Source: Halictus rubicundus (Eukaryota; Arthropoda; Insecta; Hymenoptera; Halictidae). Taken from it: DNA of 64,000 nucleotides. The notes beneath the pieces were generated by a model. The model searched no databases, was not told the DNA's origin, and was given only the letters and a program-made list of their open reading frames with translations. The stretch covers positions 7,111,001 to 7,175,000 of the forward strand of contig NC_135149.1 of assembly GCF_050948215.1 (NCBI RefSeq), written 5' to 3'. Positions 58,344 to 64,000 of this stretch are shown piece after piece. Both the position numbers and the translations under genes were made by a program. The number at the start of each line of letters is the position of its first letter. Within the stretch, counting starts at the first letter, position 1.

Positions 58344-58464
58344 GAGTAGCCCAAAAGTTACTAGGCCGTCTAAAATTAAAATTTATTTTCAAAGAATTGA
58401 TACGAATTCAAATCAAAAAGTAGAGAGGCCATTTTAAAATGATCTAGCGACTTCTGGGCCAACC
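58344..58464. mobile_element. Short palindromic MITE, about 121 bp
   Basis: The left arm GTAGCCCAAAAGTTACTAG and the inverted right arm GTTGGCCCAGAAGTCGCTAG match imperfectly and continue into TTTTAAAAT-type text. No clear target duplication remains. The GCCCAAAAGT core is typical of mariner-type ends. Confidence 0.6.
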
Positions 58465-59280
58465 ATTTCTTATCTATCCAGTTGCATTTATGTTTTCTAT
58501 CAAAACCGTTGATTTTATCACTAAAAAATATATTCATACTGTACTATGCAGCACTAGTAAAGAAGTGATAGACGCTCGACTCCACTTTCGAGTTACACTT
58601 TTGTGCTAAAATCGAACAATTCCCGTGCAAAGTATCGTTTTTCTCATGACCGACAGGTTTCTAAATGACCACATTCTTCGGTATTTTTCGCGCCACTTGT
58701 CCAGAAGTGTTTTATTCCGTGGAGAATTATTCACAAGCCTGAAAGCGGAAATACATGGAACTACATCAGTAAAATTTCACACCTTATTAAACTTTTTATC
58801 GCTATCCTTGATGCATGAAATCTAGCTTGATCTTGTAACCAGACCGGTCTCCAATTCATTAATGCAGACTCTTTTTTCTGGTAATTTAAAATCCATTCGT
58901 TCAGAGCCTGTCTATCCTCCTTAACATAATGTCAATCATTTTTACCGTTTATGTAATGCGAATAATATATTCGTATCATAATACTCGAATCATATACATG
59001 CAGATATAGTCGAGATAATCGAGAACCCAACGGGTTTGATAGTTCGCGATGCGATTATAAAGAATAATGGGCACTCTCTTCCTTTTTCTATGCCCGCTTG
59101 TCTCTCATTTTCTGTGGGTTCTACAACGCATACAGCATGACAGCTGTTTTCAATCGATACTTATTGTGCAGATCGATGGGACAAAAATATTTGAATGGCC
59201 ATCGGTGAATTTTTATAAAAATTCTTTGGAAAATATCGCGATTTATGAAACATTATTGTTTCAGTTTCGCACGATTTCAA
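58465..59280. other. No gene seen
   Basis: AT-rich. Frames at 58625-58825 and 59067-59354 (plus) have no recognisable motif. Confidence 0.5.
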
Positions 59281-59286
59281 TTATAA

Positions 59287-60013
59287 CCAAGGACCACAAC
59301 TGTTATAACCAAAAAGAAGAAAAGTCATGGAATAACAAGTATTTCATCGAATAAAATCGTATTGGTTACAAATAAGGATTATAAGTAACCGAAAATTTTT
59401 TCTCTTGTTCGAAAATGTTACCGTTGACAGAAATTCATTTCGATCACTTATAACAGTTATCAATGAGAGAAATTTATTTCGATTGCTCATAACAGTTATC
59501 ATTGAGAGAAGTTCATTTCGATCGCTCATAACAGTTACTGATCAAGGAAATTTGTAATAGTTATTATTAAATAGTACAACTTTTAAATGGTAGACAATCA
59601 ATCATTTAATAAATTTTTTTTCGTAAAATTAATTGCTACAATCACAATTTAATGTGACAATCATTGTCGATCATTGATAACTGTTATGAGTGATCGAAAT
59701 GAACATCTCTCATTGATAAGTGTTACGGGTGACCGAAATAAACTTCTCTCATTGATAACTGTTATGAGCGATCAAAATGAACTTCTATCATTGATAACTG
59801 CTTTGAGCAATCGAAACAGTTTTGCTTCATCGATAACAGTTGTCGAGGATGATCCAATCCTTTGCACACTAATAACTGTTTTAATCATTTTGTTCTTCGA
59901 ATTGTTTTCTTTATACGTTGTGTAGATTACCATAAATTTCAATAATAATCAACTTTTTATTAATAATTTTTATTGTATAAAATTGCAGAATAACCGTTAT
60001 TTTTGCTCCCTGA
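59287..60013 (-). mobile_element. Internally deleted copy of the hAT element
   Basis: Flanked by the 6-bp duplication TTATAA (59281-59286, 60014-60019). Ends are CCAAGGACCACAACTG and, inverted, TCAGGGAGCAAAAATAAC. At 727 bp it keeps both 39-bp arrays (about 59430-59545 minus orientation, about 59672-59850 plus orientation). Of the transposase it keeps only the last codons (VTLNCDCSN and stop, minus strand, about 59630-59660). Compared with 33577-36000 it lacks the rest of the transposase and the LTR. It would depend on a transposase supplied elsewhere. Confidence 0.88.
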
Positions 60014-60019
60014 TTATAA

Positions 60020-60760
60020 CAGATTCTCAAATATAAAAATGTTCTGAATCGTTCCCAATGAATTCATGCCTGCACTTTCAATAGATACTAAACGGTACTA
60101 AAGTAACGCTGAAACACATAGCCGTAGTGTGTCCCTTTTGCAAAGAGGCCCCCCGTGCAAAATAAAAGAAAATGAGCTGAATGCCGCACAGAAGGACAAA
60201 ATAAACGAGAGTCGGCTTTTAAAAATTCTCGCAGCTTGGAAATGCAAAATACGAGTCGGGTAATAGCCAAGTAATTCACCGGCAAAATTAGTTGTCGCCC
60301 CGTGGCCGTCGTCGGTTTTCTCGATGGCAGCGGCGATTGCAGAGGGTTCCCGAGGCCTCGGTGGCCTCTGGAAACCGAAAGCTGAGGATTATTTGCGCGG
60401 ATTCAGGCCTCTCCACATAAAATCGCTCCATTTCCGTGGCTCGGGCAAGGTCAAGCCCGTTTCCCATCGAGTGCGGAGTAACGCTCAGCGGGTACGCAGG
60501 GCTATTCGCGAGCGAAGATACGGAACGAGCGTGTAAACGTCGCGTATTTCACGCCAATGAAAACCGTACGGATCATTACGGGCGATCCCGGGCCCGACGA
60601 GGAAATTCTCGGTTGCGGTCGTTGCGTGTATAGTAGGCAACGTTACGGTCACACACCGGACCACTGCAAAACACGAGAAACCCAAATGAGACCTCAACGG
60701 AGAATGAGGAACGGCACCGGCGGCGAAAGTAGAGATCTCGCTCGAGGACGCGAAGTCGTG
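60020..60760. other. CpG-rich island without a visible gene
   Basis: GC-rich from about 60290. Overlapping frames on both strands (60485-60922 minus, 145 codons; 60557-60847 plus) have no family motif and run partly into the tandem repeat that follows. Confidence 0.45.
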
Positions 60761-61250
60761 GAAATCTTTATAGGATGGAGTTGTCAACATTTTTATGGGA
60801 TCCCCGTAACGAGACTTTCTCGCAAGCCATGGGGTTTTTTTTTGTAACGGCGGCGGTGTGACGTAAGAATTTCCATGAAGTAGAGAATTTTCATAAAAGA
60901 CGGCCGTTTTGTGCGGTAACATGCGACTGCTTGTTGTATATTTTACGAATAAAAATTAAACGATACGGTGTAAGGACGTTCCAGAGGTTCAGGAAATCTT
61001 TGCAGGACGAAGTTATCAACATTTTTATGAGACAACAAGATTTGCTTGCAAGGCAGTCGCAATTATTTTGCTGCAGCGTTGTGACGTAAGGATTTCCATA
61101 AAGTAGCGAATTTTCATGAGAGACGATCATTTTGTGTTAGCATGTGCCTGCTTGTTATACATTTTACGAATAAAAATTGAGTGCTAAAGTGAAGGCGTTT
61201 CCAATTTCGAGGAAATTATTGTAGCATGGAGTTGTTAACATTCCTCTGTT
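60761..61250. repeat. Diverged tandem repeat, about 230-bp period, 2.2 copies
   Basis: GAAATCTTTATAGGATGGAG at 60761, GAAATCTTTGCAGGACGAAG at 60993 and GAAATTATTGTAGCATGGAG at about 61212 start successive units. Shared text includes CAACATTTTTATG, GTGACGTAAG, ATTTTCATRARAGACG and TTTTACGAATAAAAATT. Confidence 0.8.
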
Positions 61251-62414
61251 TATTAGTTTTAAGTATTTTTAACCTTTCGTAACATGTTTAGGGCATAATA
61301 GTTTGCATAAAATTAAGGAAGACTATCTATTACGCTTTTCCCTATGCTTATCGTATGTTTTTAGAATGAAAATTCAGAATGAAAATGCTTCCTTTAGTTT
61401 ATTGTTTACTTGTGATATTTATTCGTATACTTTTACATTCTAATCTTACTGCTTTAATTTTACATACTTTTACTTTTATAGGATTGTTAGTGCATATTCA
61501 AATTAAATGTAAATGCATGCTTCTAAATTACTAATTTTACTCACAAAATAATTGCGCAATTAGAAGACGCAAAATGCGGACTTATAACAAAAATCTGAAT
61601 AGCTACAGGTGTAATTTAAGTTTTTTTAATGCTACATGCTTTATACTGCCTCTATAGAGAAAAAGACCAATAAAATTGGATCACAATGTAAATGCATAAA
61701 GCGTGCAATTTGGTAGATAATTAGTCTGCGTCATTAATACGATAATTACCATGCAAATTGTCTACGTTTAACATAAGTAATCTCTATTTCATTTTTAGCA
61801 AAGACAAATGCCACTTGTTTTATTTTTACTTTTTGCGTAGTAACATTGTTTTCATTGCGATTTTAAATGGTTTTATACTGCTTGGTGCTACTAAAAATAA
61901 AAATTTGGCCACAGAAGAATGTATAAAATAGTTGAACGACATTCTGACATTTTTGGAATCTAATGAATATCTTCGGATATAAGACCTTCAACAACAAACA
62001 ACAATTTTGTTTAGACTTCACTGCCTATATTATGCATTTGCTTACAAATCTATAGCTAGATTGTTAAAAATTCTCATTTCATGTATTGTATATGCTACAT
62101 ACAACCTTATTTGGTTTGAAGCAATAAATAATAATAATAATACTCTTTCAACTAGTCAAAATCAACATTAAACCTCCCTCAATCATTCAAGCACGACTTC
62201 AAACTAGTTCAAATCATCAAAAACTCGGTGCAGGAAAATATATTAAAAAGTTAAACAATATCTTTACATGCTAGGAATATGATGGATACGCTATTTTTGA
62301 GTCCAAAACCATTAATAGCACAAAGAACTTAGTTAAACTTCATTGGCTACATTAGCACAAAACTCCCCAACCCAATTACCAAAAACTCTCATTATTCGCA
62401 CATCAACTTATTGT
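61251..62414. other. AT-rich stretch without a visible gene
   Basis: At 61692-61712, AATGCATAAAGCGTGCAATT resembles a right end of the hAT-like MITE family. An AAT microsatellite lies at about 62125-62141. No frames of note. Confidence 0.45.
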
Positions 62415-62416
62415 TA

Positions 62417-63453
62417 GGATACTTCCCGGAGAGACGCACCATGGGGTAGGAGGCACCACCACAGACTATTCTCAACTGTTGTTTTGTTATCATTTATAAC
62501 ATTTGAACATTTGGAAATAATCTCTAAACGAAGAACACGTGCACTATATTATTTACGTGTAACAGAACTATAAAAACTTTTTAGTGCTCCAAACTTCTGA
62601 TGAAATATTTTTGTAAGTGGTCAGTACAAGTGTTATTACCATCTTATGGTATGGTTTTAACTATCAGTATCGACTTAAATAGTAACAATAGTTTCTCTTT
62701 TACGATTTTTCATCGTGTTTTTACTAAATTTCTTGTACTGGTTCTTGTTTCTGTATGGGTGCATCTCTCTCACAATTTAGGGAGAGACGCACCAATAATG
62801 TACGTAAGTGTAATAGGCAGTAGTTTTTATAAAAAATGAAGTATCATCTTTTTAATTAATTAAAAAGCAATAAATTAAAACTGAGACTTGTTCTTTGTCA
62901 CACTATTTGTTAACATCTTACACTTTAATTAATTAAAATTACTTGATTTATATTTATTGCTCTGTAAATAGGTAATTAAAAAGGAGATGCTTCGTTTTTG
63001 ACAAAAACGACTGGCTAGTAGATTCCAATAATTATTGTATTGAATGTTTAGATGATTCGTATTCAACCACGTCTCAAGTAAATTGGATTTCTTGTTTAGA
63101 ATGCCTCAAATGACTCCATGAAACATGTATTTTGTATTCTCATGTGTGTAATATGTGGCAGAGAAAAAAAAAGGAATACAAGTAGGGAGAAGGAGGTATA
63201 AACGAAAGGAGTGCATCTATCCCCAATCAGGAGTGCATCTAAACCCAAGCCCTAGGGAGGGATGCACTTTTTCGAATTTTTTTTAAACAGTATATCAATA
63301 TATTAGAATAAAAGTTTTACTCATTTCACTTGATATATTATTGAAGAGATTTAAATAAATAATTAAACTATGCCTGCCTACATTTTCAATTATTTTCAAT
63401 AAAATTTTTATAAACAGAAAACAAAATGTGGTGCTTCTCTCCCGGAATTACCC
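62417..63453. mobile_element. TA-flanked element with GAGAGACGCACC motifs, 1037 bp
   Basis: Ends GGATACTTCCCGGAGAGACG and, inverted, GGGTAATTCCGGGAGAGAAG, with TA at 62415-62416 and 63454-63455. The GAGAGACGCACC motif, or its inverse with GTGCATC, recurs inside at about 62760-62792, 63210-63245 and 63255-63268. The TGCATCTCTCTC and GGGAGAGACGCACC pair at 62759-62792 forms a hairpin. The 79-codon frame at 62600-62839 is not a recognisable transposase. It is probably a non-autonomous Tc1/mariner-group element. Confidence 0.7.
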
Positions 63454-63455
63454 TA

Positions 63456-64000
63456 CCAAATTCAAGATGAAACCTCCTCAAAGTCCGAAAAGCAACATCA
63501 AACCCTCGCGAAACCGAATCGAGCGCGAACCTCGAGGGATCAAGGCCGTGCCATAACGTCGTACCATAAATCAGATGATCGCACAAAAGGGTTACAAGTA
63601 TTTCACGAAAAACCGGTCCGACTGTTCGTGGATCCATTCCGGTGGGGTCTCGGTGTGACTTGCTTCTGGGTCGTCCCTTTTTGGCGACATAATTGTTTCG
63701 ATGGAACAACCGAGCGTACACGAAACCCCACGGACCGATCCCCTTTGTTCGCTCGAGGTGGTTTCTCCGTGAGTCCCGGAAGTCCGCGAGTCACGTCGTT
63801 AATAAAGGGCCGCGGGCTCGCGAGGGGCGCCACTATGAGATCTCTTTAGCCAAAGATACGTGACGTTTATGGCGGAGGACGGTATCGTAAAGGCATGCCT
63901 CTCCCTGACGTCTCTCTTTCTACCTTTTTCGTTCCACGGCCGCGTCGCGTCGCGTTGCGCCGCTACGATTCGGTGGGCGTAAACGTAACGCTGCTTCCTC
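63456..64000. other. CpG-rich island at the window edge
   Basis: GC-rich to the end. Overlapping frames (63386-63721 and 63603-63833 minus, 63628-63849 plus) have no family motif. Near 63943, GCGTCGCGTCGCGTTGCG is a short CG-rich repeat. Confidence 0.45.

Noticed and set aside
60485..60922. 145-codon minus-strand frame
   Set aside because: Half of it lies in a 230-bp tandem repeat whose second copy does not keep the frame.
1..64000. tRNA, rRNA or other structured RNA genes
   Set aside because: Scanning by eye for T-arm/anticodon-arm patterns and rRNA-like segments found nothing convincing. A covariance-model search was not possible here.

Overview
This window is eukaryotic nuclear DNA, most likely from an insect and plausibly a hymenopteran (ant, bee or wasp). 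That is an inference from the long AT-rich tracts alternating with CpG-rich islands of 0.4-1.5 kb, and from the mix of Tc1/mariner-type, hAT-type and TTAA-target elements. I find no convincing host protein-coding gene, tRNA, rRNA or CRISPR array. Two minus-strand motifs (1-43 and 31909-32003) place a pyrimidine tract and CAG directly against GTAAG. They look like recursive-splicing ratchet points, so the window could lie inside a very long intron of a minus-strand gene. This is a hypothesis only.

Left third (1-21.4 kb): short MITEs with 8-bp or TA target duplications (452-596, 1607-2043, 2113-2315); a homogeneous 300-bp tandem repeat (4590-5640); a complete but dead Tc3-like DD34E transposon with paired terminal and subterminal sites (9834-11430); a roughly 495-bp palindrome directly beside it (11443-11937); a palindromic MITE carrying a nested TTAA MITE (16920-17365); and a nearly intact DD41D Tc1/mariner-group element with 369-bp inverted repeats (19539-21395).

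Middle (21.4-41.5 kb): CpG-rich islands, a TA-flanked element at 27208-28011, four TTAA-flanked elements (28043-28304, 31363-31678, 32092-32519, 39597-39812), and a hAT-superfamily element (33577-36000). The hAT element has mirrored arrays of a 39-bp repeat, a transposase C-terminus on the minus strand, and a 1115-bp solo LTR inserted in its left array. The LTR has a TATA box and six hairpin repeats, two of which show compensating stem changes. A TIR-bounded segment at 36894-38440 encloses GC-rich, host-like DNA.

Right third (41.5-64 kb): a decayed second Tc3-like element (44694-45979), more hAT-like and TA MITEs, several diverged two-copy tandem duplications, an internally deleted second copy of the hAT element (59287-60013), a 1-kb TA-flanked element with GAGAGACGCACC-type motifs (62417-63453), and a closing CpG-rich island.

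The recognisable coding material is transposase only. The DD41D frame is broken by a single homopolymer frameshift, the Tc3-like frame by two in-frame stops, and the other two are fragments. Nesting gives relative ages: the LTR landed in an existing hAT copy, and a TTAA MITE landed in an existing TA MITE.
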